Shown one piece after another: positions 13,701-28,700 of a stretch of DNA of 64,000 nt (its first letter is position 1; every line of letters starts with the position of its first letter). This DNA is from Triplophysa rosa. Lineage: Eukaryota > Chordata > Actinopteri > Cypriniformes > Nemacheilidae. The notes beneath the pieces are model-generated. The model searched no databases. It was not told the DNA's origin and worked only from the letters and a program-made list of their open reading frames with translations. A program made the translations under genes and the position numbers. The stretch covers positions 15,578,413 through 15,642,412 of the forward strand of contig NC_079907.1 in NCBI RefSeq assembly GCF_024868665.1, read 5' to 3'.

Positions 13701-16700
13701 TCCCTCCATCATCTCCGACTTAATGAACTCTTCTAAATAAGTACGACAAAGTCTGCGGTCCCAGTCATCGGTGATGTGACCCCCGTACATGATCTCCCCA
13801 AAGAGATAGCGCAAATCATCATAGGGCACCTAAAACGGCCATCAAAGTATAGAAGAGAATTAACAAACCTGTTGTGATATAATTGCCTAAGTACTTCGAC
13901 TTTTCAGCGATGAACATGCAACCTAGTTTTTTTATCTATTACAGTCAGCACAAAAAACTCCCATGCAAAGTGTGTTTAAAATGTACATGTGAGACTACAT
14001 TGAAAAGTGCAAACTATTACATTGTTTTGAACAATGTTAAATGGGGAAATTATCAAATGAATAAAAAATGTTCATGATTCTGCACTATTTTAGGTCAAAT
14101 TTGTAATATTTATCTTCCTTTGCACAAAGAGGTCAATTGATGATCCTTTATGGAACACTGTAAAATTATTTAATAAAATTTTCTTTATATGGTGCTTGCA
14201 CAAATTTGGATTAAAGGTTTAGAAAACAGAATATATAGAATTAGAAAACAGTGTATTGTTGCAATCTTCTCAATACGATGTCTATTAACAAAACTTAATT
14301 TAAATGTGTTTGTAATTATGTATGGAAAGATTAAGGTTTTGTGCATGCTACATCTCTAAGGGAGATGTACCAAACACTCAGAATTCATTCACACTTTGAA
14401 AAAATCCTGTAAAAAAAACTGTAACTTTCTGGAAGCTGGTGCACCAGAAAAAAAATTCATGTAAAATTGCGTTTTTTGTTGTTTTCTTGTAAATTTGCAG
14501 TCTTTTCCTGTAATTTGATGGTTTTTAGCATATTTCAATACTGTGTGAAAATCTGAAATTATAAAATTCTGTAAAAAAAAAAATTTTTTAACAGCCTGTA
14601 TTCTGCTATTCCGCCTACTTTGTCAAACATATTATTTTTGCAATGGACTTAGCTTCCAACAACAGTAGGTGCAATGTACAAAATACCAAACGTGCTCATA
14701 TGTGTGCCGCATGTTTACGCGAGACACTTGGTGCTGCACCGTTGCGTCTATGAAGGCATAGAAAATATGACTATCTGAAGATCGCCTGTGCATAACATCA
14801 CATGATTGCAGTGTGGTTTCCAGATATCTCTGCGCATTGCACCTTAAAGGGATAGTTCAACCAAACAACGGCGGCACCCATTGACTTGCATTGATTTTGC
14901 CATTGTTTCGGTTACCAACATTCTTCAAAATATCTTTTCTTGGTGTTTTGCGAAAGTAAGTTTTGAATACAGGTTTGAAATGACAAGAGGTTGAGTAAAT
15001 GATGACAGAATTTTCATTTTGGGGTGAACTATCTCTTTAAATCAGTGAGAGAGAGTGACCACCTGTATATGTACAGTACAGTGCAAATTCTTATTCTACA
15101 GCTGTCAAAATTTCCATTCCACGAGAACTGAAATGCTGGTTGACTGTAGGTTAAACGTTCCAGCCCCTCAGGACTTTTTTTATTTAATACTATTATGGCT
15201 GACTTTGTGTCTCTGCTAACACCAGTTACTGTGGTTTCTCTGTTCCTCACGTCTCCTCTCAGGCCCTGTGGCTCCGAGTAATGTGATTAATCTAAAGTGG
15301 GCGTGTCACGGGCGGATACAGTGGAGCCAGATGAAACCGTTCCCAGGTGAGAGGATGTTAATGTGACCTAAAGAGATGGGGTGTGGGCACTTCGATGGGT
15401 GCTTGATGTTTTGTGGAAAATCTAAAATGCAGAACAGCACCTCGATATGTTTTACACTGTTTCTCTGTTTGTTTGTTTGCTGTTTTAGCTGTAATACATG
15501 TTGTGTCTGCTCAAATGTGGCTTAGTATTTTTTTCATGCCCCTTTCACATTCGACAAAAGAGTTTATTTGTCACGTCCAAATTCGGTTATGGAATAACTA
15601 CGGATGCCTGGAACTAAATGTGCATAATTATAGAGCTTGGAAGGGAAAACTCAATTGATATTCCTCAAACAATACAAATTATTTTCAGTCTCCTGTGACA
15701 TGCAAAAGGGGATGTTAGGCAGAATGTACATGATTCTGACATATTATAAAAGTGGGAATTATACGGCTGACCTTCAAAAAATGTGTTTTCTTATTTTTGG
15801 AGATTGGCATCTATAATCTTTGGTAAAAAAAATCACTAACCACTTTCGTAATACTTGTATCAAAAACCTAAGCCCTGACATTCTGCTACTCTCATTGGTT
15901 GTGACTATCTTGCATGTATTTAATTATTTATTACCTTTATACTGCACAGTTATTGTGTGTTTGTTCTTGTGTAACCGTTTGTCAACACCATGTGTACCGA
16001 GTGTCATGAAAACAACAGAGCAATTCTGATACAGGATTAAAAACTAAAAACTATAGTTTTTTTGTGTTGCTAGAGCTGGTATTTCTTTCAGGAAATGCAA
16101 ATCTAGTTGGAGTCTGTAGCTCTTTGGTAATTATTGATGTTTTGCCATAAAAGCAAATGCTAATGCTTAATATCTTTGTGTAATGAAGGGCACAAATATT
16201 AAATAGTGAGCAGGTTTTTGTGTAGGTGGGGGTGAGTAATTATACACGCTTCAGACCCAGAATCACTCTTTTTGAACACAGCATATGTCTGTTAGCCTTT
16301 CATTATATCTTAGATCAGGTTATAAACATTTAAATAAATAAATAAACAGGAGTTACTTGTCATACGGGGGGAAGTTGTTGCAAGCATTTTATCTCGGTAA
16401 CTAAAAGGTGTATGGTATGTCATTAGGTCAAAGACAAAATTGTGTTTTCTCTAGCAGTGGTTTTCTGCTTTCAAAAAACTGCTTCAAAAACCTTTTAAAC
16501 AAGAATAATTGTTTTCCATTTTATCCTCCAACCGAAATTCTCAATATAATTATATTATACTACATTGAGGCAAGGATCATGTATATTGGGGATTTCACAC
16601 TGGTTAGTTATAGGAACAAAGAGTAGGAACTTAAGCTGTTATCAGTCCATCTATGGCTGTTTTCCATGTTCGTGGAGTAAGTATAATCTGTTACATATTT

Positions 16701-19700
16701 TTTTTAATATATATTTTTCATAAATGTCAAGTCAGGGAAGGTTTTATATTATTATTATCTTACATTTATATTTATTTAATGTTTTTCCTGGGCAATAAAA
16801 ATGCAAAAATGCTTAAACTGCTTTTTTGTAAGTCAAACCTTCAATATTATGTGTACTTAAAACTTAGGCTTTTTAGGAAGACGTAAAGAAAACTGATCCA
16901 ACGCTGATCCAGAAGAACTTCCTGTTTCAATATAACTTTTTAGCAAAATATAACCAACAGAACATTTATTACAAAAACTAAATTTTAAAAATATATTTTT
17001 AAGATTTAACTATCTCCAGCATATACGATAGACTTCTGGACCAGTGTTTACATCTTGAAAAGATGGTCTATACAGCAAAGTTATTATAATTTATTTAATA
17101 TTTATTAATATTTTAAATTTGTGTTTACTTTTATTTTTGATTTAATTTTAAGAAAATTTTGTATGTGTTTTTGTCATTTTATTATTATTATTTAAAAAAA
17201 TTTAATGTTGCTATGTAAGATTCATTTATTTTAGTGTTTGTTTTATTTAAGAATTTTAGTCCCTCAATTTAAACTTACGTCAGTTTATTTCAGAGGCAAC
17301 ATTTTTAATTGTGGTTTGTTTTAAGTTTTTAAATAATATTTGGGCCACTAATTATCTCAACAAACTGTAAAAAAATCAAAGTAATTTTACAGAATTTTCT
17401 GTAATTTTTTTGGTCCAAAAAAAAGAATTTTACAGTTCTTTACAGAACTTTACAGATTTTTCGCATATTTTTTAAATACAGTCAAAAACTGGCAAATTAC
17501 TAAAAACTACGGGGGAAAGTGTATTTACAGGAAAAAAACTGTCATTTTGAGGAATGTTTCTGGCACCCCAGCTGCCAGAAAACTTTTGTATAGTTTTTAT
17601 AAACTTTTTATATATTTACCCTATACTTTACAAACTTTTAATATAGTTTAATCAAAATACAATAACCCAAAAGAAACTCATACCCATACACTGTAAAAAA
17701 AAGTGTGACAACTAGCCCTGTTCTCTCCTATATACAGAAAGATATATTTATATTTTCAGGTTTTGACACTTACAGGAGTCAGACCCCTTTTTTTCTCACC
17801 TTATTGTTGGCCTCCAGATAGTTGTAGAGCACATTGACTGAGATGGTCAGGTCTCCTGTATTGAACGGGTAACTCCTATTCCAACCCTGAGGGCCAAACT
17901 TCCTCCTCTCCGCCACCACGGCGTGGAAATAACAGAGAGCGAAAAGAATGCTTTTGAATTCGTTCTCACGGGCGCACATCTCCAGGGTATCCTGTCAATT
18001 AGGACACATTCACAACATGTTTCAAACACTGCCAACAAGTCTCTGCTTTAAAACAAAGTGACAACGTTGAAAGTAAAAACCTTTGCCATTTCCCGCAGCC
18101 GTTCTCGTGTTAGGGTTCCCAGCGGACGTGAGGCATTAGGACAGACAAAAGGATGACTGGATTTCCAATATATTTAGGAGCTGAGATACTTTTTTAATTG
18201 TCACCGCTTGTCAGGGTTTTCATCCTCCGGCTCATTATTTCAAACGACTTAAATGAGTGGAGGGGGTCGGGGCAGTGGTGAAGCCAAATGGCATTTGGAC
18301 CTCAAGGGATTCATATATTTGTACAAGCAATCCAATAATGCTGTTGAGCAAATATCCTGTGCTTATGAATATGTCGCTAGCGATGGGAGCCCTTATAGGT
18401 TATTCGGATGGACAGTGTGCTGCTGACTTAATAAACTTTAATGGAGGAGCTGGTGTTGGAGCTCGCATCCAGACGCAAGCTTATTAACATTCAGCACATG
18501 ACAGTTACGGACTCAGCACAGCATACATCCACAAGCCCACCACAGCTGACAACTCATAAACCCAAGGCTGACGCTAACACTAATGCTAATGTTATGTAAA
18601 TATTGAAAATCCCTTGTGTGTGTGTGTGTGTGTTTTGTAATACGGCTTATGAATACTGTATGAATGCTGGTCACACACAAGCAAATCATATAAAGTTAAC
18701 ATACATTGACCCTGAGGAAATAAACATGGCTTACAACAGAACTAATGGTAAACCATAAAGGTAGATGGTTTAGTCACATTTCCAGCAAGGCCTTAATTTG
18801 ATGACACCAAAAGGAAGAAATTGATCTAGCTTTTGGCTAAGACAGCTGATAAGGTCAATATGAAAGTATCTGTCGTTTTCTAGATTACTTCTACTTACTA
18901 GAGTTTGAGAGCTCTTTAGGCCATTTTTTCTGCCATTGATTTGCTTTCATAGTGCGCACATGACTAGAATGTGACTCTTCCAGCCATGGAAACCTCCTAG
19001 AAAGCTACAGTAGAGCTGTGCTGCAACAGCACTTATCTGGGAGATAGTCATCAGCACTCCAAGCACTAAATTGACCTAGAGTGAGCTGGAAATCATGCCA
19101 CAGATCCTCGATAAGACATGCAGAATTGAATTAGCGCTAGCAATGCAGCAGCAAAAACAAAACCAAATTCTTATATTAACAGGACACTCACGGACTACAT
19201 GGATTGAATACCATTTTACATTCAATCTAAACAATTGAGTATGCTAAAGTTTGAGCGTGGAAAATCATAGTACTTCGGCTGAAAATAGTATGTTAAAAGG
19301 TGATGAAACGCATCTCTTTCAGCTCAAGTCAACCTCACGATTATTTAACAAAATATAACTTAAATGGGCTTTGATAACTGCAAGAAGAAAGAGGGGAGTG
19401 GGCGGGACGAGCAGCTGGCATCTATCAGTGACTTACGATGTCTTTGTTCACGCTTTATTGGTACAAAGTGAGAATGATGCAGCCGCGGGGGCAGCGGCTT
19501 ATATACCAGGGAGGCGGGACGCCTGGGTCGCTGTTGTGATTGGTCTGTCGGTCCGACAGTCGTGGTGCAATTGGTGCTTCCGCAGTCAGTCACACCTGAG
19601 GCATCCCCCTTGTTTGTTTAATAAGTCCGTAAGTGCCCTGCGAAGTGGACAACACTGGATATTCTGCCGTGATTCCAGTTCGTAAGGAGCGTAAGTGACA

Positions 19701-22700
19701 TGTTCCATTCGAAGGCATTACTCCTGATAAAACACACATGAACAAGCTATTCAAAGGCTTCAGGAATAGATGCGTTCGATTTAATGTAGGGCTGCGCTAG
19801 GGAGGGCGATATGGCCCTAAAACTCTATCACGATAATTCCTGGTATTTCTTGCGATAACGATAAAAATGACGATATATCCATAACGCCATCCACCGCTGT
19901 TTTTTGCGTCAAGTGATAGTAGCTGCATGTAGTCTAGACCCTCAGAAAAACAAATATTATCAAAAAGTATAACTTACCCCAAATCAAACAGCTCCTAAAA
20001 TATACCTACAGTATTTTTGTAAATATAAAATATAATAGTGAGATTCGACTTCAAAAGGTTGTAGTAAAGAAAAGTTAAATGAACTAATGCTCAATAAACA
20101 CACCATGTCATACCTAAAACTGTATATATTCTATTGTTGGGTGGAAACGATCGATCGCATCACGCTGTCAATCACTCTCTCTTGAACTGTGTGAACCTTC
20201 TCTTCTCACAGCAACATACACTGAATCTGTCTATGACTCGCGCTACAGAAAGAGAACAGAAAAATGCGGATAAAAGAAATCTAATTAAATAATCCATATT
20301 TTTATACGCTCATAAACGTATTTATAATAACGTAATACAAACTCGCATTTGTACTGTATGTGAACAGGCAGCAGTGCTGTGCGCGCCGTGTCACTATGAA
20401 AGCACATGTGGGCGCGAGCTGCGCACGGGACGCTCCGTTCATCCTGTATATAACAGGCAAGAAATCATACTAAACTATTTGCGCACGCACGCATAACATC
20501 TAACGAATGTTTAAATAAATACTTTTAGCCAAACTAAATGTTGTGGTGTAACGCATTATGACTATCAACGAATACTTAACAAACGAATTAAATAAAACGA
20601 AAGTGAAACTAAACATTAACTCGGATGCATCTACAGTGCCAACCTAAACGAGATTTAGAGCTCGTCTTTTAGTGCAAACTCTTTCTCAGCTTCACGTCCG
20701 CCCTCCGCTGTTTTCGCTTCACATAATGAGCTGTGAATGGGTCTCACAAAGAAATACGTCATCAACTAGAATTTATTGTTTATATCGCGGGAAGACTAAT
20801 TCCTATCGTGTGGGGAATTTCTACCGGTGTATCGCAAACGATATAATATTGCCCATCCCTAGGCTGCACAGATTACCTTGCGTGTCACATTAAAGTACCG
20901 CGAGAGCTATTCAAAACATACAAAGCAGTTTGCACTAGAATCGCACTTGCGGTACTTTAATGTGATATGCGATGGATCTTTTTATCTGGGTTGGGGCTGA
21001 CCTCGTTAGGAAAAAGTGGATCTCTCGGGCCAGAGTTGAGAACCACTGTTCTAGATGGCGCTGCACGTCTCGTCTCGTTCGGTGTGCGACCACGCTTTAA
21101 TTTTAGTTTTTGTCTGTATGCTTGTTCACATATGCAGTGTCCGAAATGAACTTCTGCCATGTTATGTAGTTATGGCACGCAAGGTATAACGTTAATGTTT
21201 TAATGGCGGTAGGTCTTTCTTAATGTCCAATGAAATTCCGCCTTACATTTACTTCGTATGGCATGTGTGAGAGGGGGTGTATCCTAAAACTGAGCCGAAA
21301 GCTGATTGGTTGCCCCCACGTGTGTACTGTCCAATGGTATTTTTTGACTTGATTGACAAATGGACAAAGTAAAGCAATTGGCAAATAGAGAGAGAAAAAA
21401 AGCATTTGGCAAATGCTTTTTTAAAAAGCGATTTAAAATGTGCATTTAAAAAAGTTTTAAAGCATGAATTAAACAATTTTTTTACATTGATCTATTTATT
21501 TATACATTTAAAAATGTTCTTTTTTTATTTAGTGTTTTATTGTTCAATTAAACTAAATTTTAAAACACAAGTTAAATAAAACAGTTTAAATAAGTCTATT
21601 AATTTCTCAATTTAAAAAGTGATTTATTTGTTTATATTTTTATGTTATAATTATTACATTGATCAATTGATTCTTCTTTTATTTCTAATCGGCATTCCCA
21701 GTCCACCATATTTATAGACCATACTTTTTGTGAGCCCACAAGCCTTGTGGTTACAAGTTCCAGATAAATAACGCAGTAGTATCTTCCCGTACTGGACAAC
21801 TGGTTTACTACATATTACAAGTACAATATGTACTCCATCCGTGCTGTAAATAAGTTAGTAGCCATTTAACAGACACATTAATCCATGTGACTTACTACAC
21901 AAGGGCACAAGGATGACAGCTCATCGCTCATTCCTTGAAGAGTTTTAACCAGCAGCCCTCCACTTTTTCACCCTGAGTGTTAAGCACTGAGCCAATTGGG
22001 ATGCAGCCCATTGCTTCCTCATGTGCCATGATGACAGAATAAATGTCAATACTGGTCAGCTGTGGGAATGCGTGTGGCTCACTATACCTGATTGAAGTTG
22101 TCCAGGGCTTTGTGCAGGTTGGCTTGCATGCCCATAGGCGGTTCATTTGTGATTTTGATGGAGTTCTCCAGAATGCCCTGTGGAATGATGTGACCCTCAG
22201 GCGAAGACGATGGTTCTGCACTGATGAAGACCCTGAAGTTCTGGTGGCTACCCTCACCATGCTGTTCTAGTTTCTTCTCCAGAGTGCCCAGCCATTTCGC
22301 TACTAGATGGATGTTCTAGTTTAAACAGAAGAAAAACAAGAAGTTACTGTAAATTAAGTTCTTGCATATGAAACAAACAACAATAGACTATGCACACATG
22401 ATGAAGATTACAGGAGCGGATTTAACACAATAAATTATCGTAAAATGGCCAAAATACTGTACACAAATATGTTGTACACACACGGAATGGCGGTTTTTTT
22501 TGGAGGTAAGACTCCAGGCTAACACATGACGTACCAATTACAATAAGTATTGTAATGGTACTTTTTTGGGTAATTTTATGACTTACCAATCGACAACGTA
22601 ACGCACGTTCCAGGCACGTAATTTTATTAATGTTAAATGACCAATTCACAATGGCGCCTTTACCGTCTCCAAACATTGCAAGATAATAACACATTCGCTG

Positions 22701-25700
22701 TGAGACTGTTCGTCATTATTTCAGGTTTTATTTCAGAAAAGCAACGGTTACATTTCAAGGCAAGAATGAAATCATGTTTGCTCCAATAGCCCTGTGGTTA
22801 GTGTGCCAACATATAGTGTCAGAGCACTTGCGGCCCGACCGGAGTTCGATTTCCGTCTCAAGCGTCTTTTGCCGGTCCCACTCCCCTGTCTTTCCAATGC
22901 TTTACTGTCTGTTCTCCACTGTCCTTTCAAAATTAAAGGCAAAAGGCCCCTAAAATGTATCTTTAAAAAATAAAACCACAATGATTATGTCTTAAGAGAA
23001 ATAAATGTTAATTTTATAATGTTTTTTAACTGAAATGAGACAACCTCGATGACATATGCGGTTGACAAACGTGACCTCTGGTCTGTTCTCAAAATTTAAA
23101 GGCACAGTTTACCTAAACTGAATGAAAGTAATGAAATTATGTTATCAAATGTTATGACTATCACAATACTTCTAATGCAAGGTTTTTGTGTTTTTTTGCC
23201 ATCCCATACCCTCTGCAGTTCCTCCACAACATAACCTCCCGGGCCGAAAAATCTCACTCCAAGCTGAACTCAAAAGTATTGCATCACCGCCCAATATACT
23301 GGTCAAGTACATTGCACGATAACATTTTAACGTATGTGTATTTTCTGGGGATGGAACCCATAACCTTTGTCCCGCCAACAATGGAATTACAATCATGCTA
23401 ATGTCTGTCACTTTGTTAGATTAGAACATGCTAATGCTAAACTATATTGAAATCAATCATGAGTCAAGTTCTTAATTTAAAGAGGTTTTGTGTGGCACTC
23501 AGAGTTTTTGCCAGCGTCGAGAACTCCAAATGACTTGCGTACGAGGTTCCACGAACTATGGATAGGCAGTTGGCAGCTATGCAGTTTTTGTAAGAGCGAA
23601 AACTGACTTATAATGTAAGAGCAGATACAATTATCTCCTTAATGGTGTTATATAACATTGTGCTGAGTGAACTGTCACAGTGTTAAAATCACTATGACAG
23701 TAGTATTGATTCTGAGAAAGATTTAAACGAAGCAAAACAAACCTCTAAATGATATCAATATTGCAATTGGTTTCTAATGACTGCAAAGCTGCAAGGATGA
23801 GCTTAAAAGCCATGTGGCATTTTAACTTCCAGCTTGTCAACATATATTAAGTCATTCTTTCTCAAGGGCACAGAGAGACATGTTTCTAAGAGGAAACAAC
23901 AGCTAAAGGAGTGCTTCTGAACTATCTTTACAGGTACCTGATGGTTGCTAATGCTGTGCACTTGTTAATGTTCAAGGTGAATTTCTGTCATCGGCTGCCT
24001 TCGCTGGGAGTATTTAGGGATGCTGCAGGAAGGCAGCATCGACGTTTGCTTAACATGCTGTCTGTTAAAACTGTGTTTTGACTTTAGCTCAGATTTTGCT
24101 CTTGAAGCATTTTTTATTTGGAAAAGAACAGATTGCAGCTGAACCGTTGCGTTTAGGAGATGTGAAGTCTCTCGCCCCGATCGTGGAAAGCAACTTGTAT
24201 GTGTTCATCTATCCATTAAAGTCATTGACTGACTTGGAAACTGCCTTCGTTTTTGACCCCAGTCATTGTGTTTTCATAACTGCATACATACTCACTTATC
24301 ACGTTCATGGTCACTTCAGATTGTCCGAATACATCTTCACCCTTCATTCCAATGATTTACTAGGTGACTGTTTTCCGGTGTCAAAGACTTCAAGGTTATT
24401 TACATGATGCCATTTAATCATATCACGTCCGTGTAGTAACTGGCCTTTACTGACTCTTTGTTTTCACTGGACTCCACTTTACTGCTGAATCCGGCAGTAA
24501 AGCTCGATAACACGACCCTAAAACACATGGCTGTTGTAAAAGGCTGAATGCAGCATATTCCTTCCAGAAAAGCCATTAAAGTTAAACACTATCCCGGCGG
24601 CCACTTTTCAAGCAATAGTCGTCCCTGAGCGAGTTCACCTTGCTCTCCTCGTCTCTCCTCATTGTGTATCTTAAAGAGTACATTTCAAAAGGGAGGGGTG
24701 TGGGGGCTCTGGTCAGTTTAAGCCACTTGACTCCCAGGACTGAGGTTTTTCTGCTTTAGTATTAGCAATTGATTGCCTCTCTACAGTGAGTGGATTTCTG
24801 CATTTCTGGAGGCCGGGGTGCCGTGCGCTGCAATATAATTAACCTTCACTGGAGGGGAACTTTTCATTGACCCACAAGTTCCCAGGCAAAGTCTGAACAT
24901 CAGGCTGAAAGAGATGTGTTGTCGAGGCAGGACCATGTGGGTGAGATGAGACAGCAAGATGAAGATTCTCATCCTTTGGATCCATTGATTTAGATTCTCA
25001 AGCCAAGGCAATTAAAGCGGCGCTCATGTCTGTGCGTCTTGTCACTATAGCATGATGCGTACTGTACGTCCGATCAACTCCTGGATTAGAACAGGGACGT
25101 TTGCATTCTGCATGTACTTCTTCCAGTCTGTCCGCAAGTCATTGCGATTCAGTGCAGGTGCCTCTTTAAAGAGTAAAATACATTCCTGTCCTGCTGAGGT
25201 TGGGATCAATGATGCAGGTTTGATTTCCGTGGAGATCTATTTCTACAACCTGGCTTGTGGGAGAATCATTTAAATTCAAACCAATCCACTATTTTCTATC
25301 CGCTTTGACATATTGATCTCTACTTTATTTTTAATCAAACCACATCTATGGCCAATTTATACATTTGGGTAGGTACTGGAAGATGCCCAGATTAATATGT
25401 GTAATGAACAGCTGCGGTCGGAGAACACACTGCCTTAAGAATGACATTTGGATGAAATGGAAGCAGTCTAATGGACTCATTAGTGAAGTGTGGCTGTCTC
25501 CCCTGCGGTGGGCCAGTGGACTGGCTGGGTGTGGGGGCATTTTTCTTTCCCTCTCGTTCCCAGCAGAGAACAACAGGTCATTAATCACCAGCGAGGAAGA
25601 GTTGCGAGGCGAACGCAATCCAGACATTTACTTTGCCAGTTAAATGCTAAATGTACAAGCAACATTCTTTACCTACAGTAGGCGTGCTAAACTCATTAAA

Positions 25701-28700
25701 TAGGTTTAGGCATTTAGGCATTAGAGGGTTCACATTATTAAATGCTTAATAAAACAGATTTAATGAGTTTCAGGCGACTGCTTCAAGCATGTTTTTTTGT
25801 ATTGGTGATGCGTGATTTTTAGGTACTGTAGTTTTAGGCATAAGGTTTTACGCACCAGTGCAAATTCTTATTACCACTTTCAAAACCACAACAACATAAT
25901 ACATTTTTATTTAACATAAATATTAGTATGAATAAATAAATCAAATAAATACATTTAAAAAAGCGAAAAATGAAAATCTTAATTTAAAAATAAATACAGG
26001 GTATATACAGGAATCATGGAACTAAATTTAATACTTTTTAAGACACTTTTAGAACTCTTTCCATACATTTTAAGACCTCATCGCCAATTCTTTCGCCAAT
26101 TAGTTTGTTTCATCGATTCATCGATTTCGGTTACATTGGGCGACACTTTAACTTACATTTACTATATACTGATTGTAAGATAGCACAACTAAACAGCCTT
26201 AGTTTGTGATAACCCCATATTAATGAAACATAATTCAGAAGGGTGGGAACAAGAATTAATTGAGTGACTAAAAAAATAAAAATAAATAAAAAGAAACCCT
26301 TTCAATTAATGATAAAACATTGGCAGTTGCGATGTTATTTAATAAATTGCTTGCACATTCAACCAAACAGTCAAAATGTGCATTTCAACCAAGAAGTGCC
26401 TTTGAACATCCCCCCATACAAATGCACATGTGCATATTGGACACTTCTAGGTGTGAATGATGTATAACTTCCTTTTACCTGTAAAATGACCCAGTGTCCC
26501 TCTTTCGCAGCCAAATCCAGAGCCTGTTCTGCGACCACTTCCTGCCCCTGGCCCAGTGACACGTTGTGGAAATTTTTGTTGTCGAATGTATATCCCAGTT
26601 TCCTTCCTGCAGTGCAAGACACAAAGTATATAGACCATTACAGTCAGAAATTAAGTTATCTGAAGTGTTTTATGTGTGGTCACACCCAAAGTGGAGATTT
26701 TATCTCAGTCCAGCTCTCCATAATTGGTTGTGTTATTTGATTAGTCGATCTCAAAGGCGAAGATTTATAGAATCTAATCCTTCAAATTCAGAGATGCATG
26801 GACAGCCACTATTCACAAACTTTTAAATCTCTCTTTGTGGAAAAAAAGGAAAAATACCAACATTTACGAAAAGAGAGCATCTCAAAACATTGTATGACAG
26901 GCAACCCAAAATATTAGTTTAAAGGGAAAGTTTACCCGAAAATGAAAATTCTGTCATCATTTACTCACCCGCTTGTCATTTCAAACCTGTATGACTTTCT
27001 TTCGTTAGCAGAACACACAAAAAAGATATTTTGAAGAATGTTGTTAACTGGCACCCATTCACTTGCTTTGAAGTGAATGGGTGCTGCTGCTGTTCCGTTA
27101 CCAACTTTCTTCAAAATATCTTCTTTTGTGTTCTGCGGAAGAAAGAAGAGGGTGAGTAAATGATGACAGAATTTTTATTTTTTGGTGAACTATCACTTTA
27201 AGACATCAATTTACCAAGTATATAATGTTTTCTGTGTAGTTACCTGTAATATTTAGGGGGTAAGTTTGCAATATAACAAAGTGAGATTTAGAATAGCTAA
27301 ATAACACCTTAGCTTTANAAACCACAGTTAATTACTAAAGCTTTTCAAAGATAAAATGGTTTTTACGCAAGATAGAATTTCAATTAGTAGCAGGGAATTT
27401 CCTCTTTAAAGTAATAGGTACCGTGTTTCTCCACTTCCTTCAGGGGGTCCACCCCTGGAGACAGGATGAAGAATATGGGTGTGGCGGCTGCAGACTCTTC
27501 AAAAGAGACGGCGAAATCCACCGAACGTCCCATCACATATTTACTGCCCAGCTTCTCCTCCACAAAATCTCTATATAGAAAAAAAGACAAGATTTCTAAG
27601 AAATTTCATAATTATGACAGACTTAAATAATTATGTAATGCTTGGATATACAAAAACGTCAAAATTATGTTAAAGATAAAATAATGAATGAACAGTCTGC
27701 ATTATTGGTTGAGACATTAGCATACGCTGTCTTTTTATATTAGCATTACCTAAAGATCATGCACTAAAGAGTCTACATTAGAAACACAGAACTACAAACC
27801 AATGCCCGATGCCAAGAGGGCACTGTGTCCGTCACAAATACAAAAGAAAAACTATATTTAATGAAACTTCTTTTAATTTAATTCAATAAAAAATCTCTGT
27901 AAACAAAGCTAACTGACTTTTGGATCTGACACCATAAGGCTCAGACTTCTCACTTGCCATGTCTATCAGACATGGTTTAACACACTTTTAACTACAATAT
28001 CCCATACTTCTTTAAAACACAACTTTAAAGCTCAAACATTAGACAAAGGTGATGACATAGATAAAGAATCTTGTCATCAGTGATTTATAGCTGATTACAA
28101 GATTGCCGTCTGACCTGACAGCGTATGTCATTCTGTCAGGACGTAAAGCTCTCATCATGCATAGCCTCTGAAGAGCTGTTTTATTCTTCCATTCCTGAGG
28201 GAACTTCTCCTTCTCTGGACACTCAGACTCCACAAACTTCTTCCAGCGTTTAACCGACCCTTCAATGTCCCGGTCAAGATTACGAAACTCCTCCATATTA
28301 CAGAGAGCCTGCAATAAATAAAAAGTCATCATCGGCACCGTCAAGGCACTAATCAAATCTAACTACAAAGTAAAGTGTCTTTATACCACAAACTGCTGAG
28401 TAAACATGAATGTGTTTCTTCATAAACTAGACCTGCAAAAGTGCTTTGGCAGCAGAAGCCAGGCATTCCTATCGCAAAGCTATATTTATTTTCTCTTTGA
28501 AGAAAACCACTTTGACATATGCCGGTCCCTTTCATACCTCGACCCGGAGGTGCTGAAATCAGCGGGAGATGATGACTCATAATCCCAAAAAGCCTTCCTT
28601 ATGGGAAACACTAAATCCTAATGGCACATATGAGCACATTATGGACTTCCTCTCGCTGAAATAACATAAGGCGCGTTCACATTCTTACCATTGACAATTA

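Larger units (their letters stand above)
17992..22087. other. Intron between exons r and s; no gene apart from the hAT element
   Basis: A (TG)n tract lies near 18617. The hAT-like element at 19798-20861 and a hairpin at 20886-20964 are listed separately. About 21000-21055 holds CCAGAGTTGAGAACCACTG, which resembles the reverse complement of a Charlie-type hAT end; its partner was not found. The remainder is unremarkable. Confidence 0.5.

Noticed and set aside
18828..18880. Possible U2 snRNA pseudogene (CTTTTGGCTAAGA ... AGTATCTGT)
   Set aside because: Only two short U2-like words are present, with wrong spacing and no flanking snRNA structure; chance similarity is more likely.
23270..23410. 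Reverse-strand SINE
   Set aside because: A B-box-like word is visible but the A-box and tail are not convincing; mentioned only within the intron entry.
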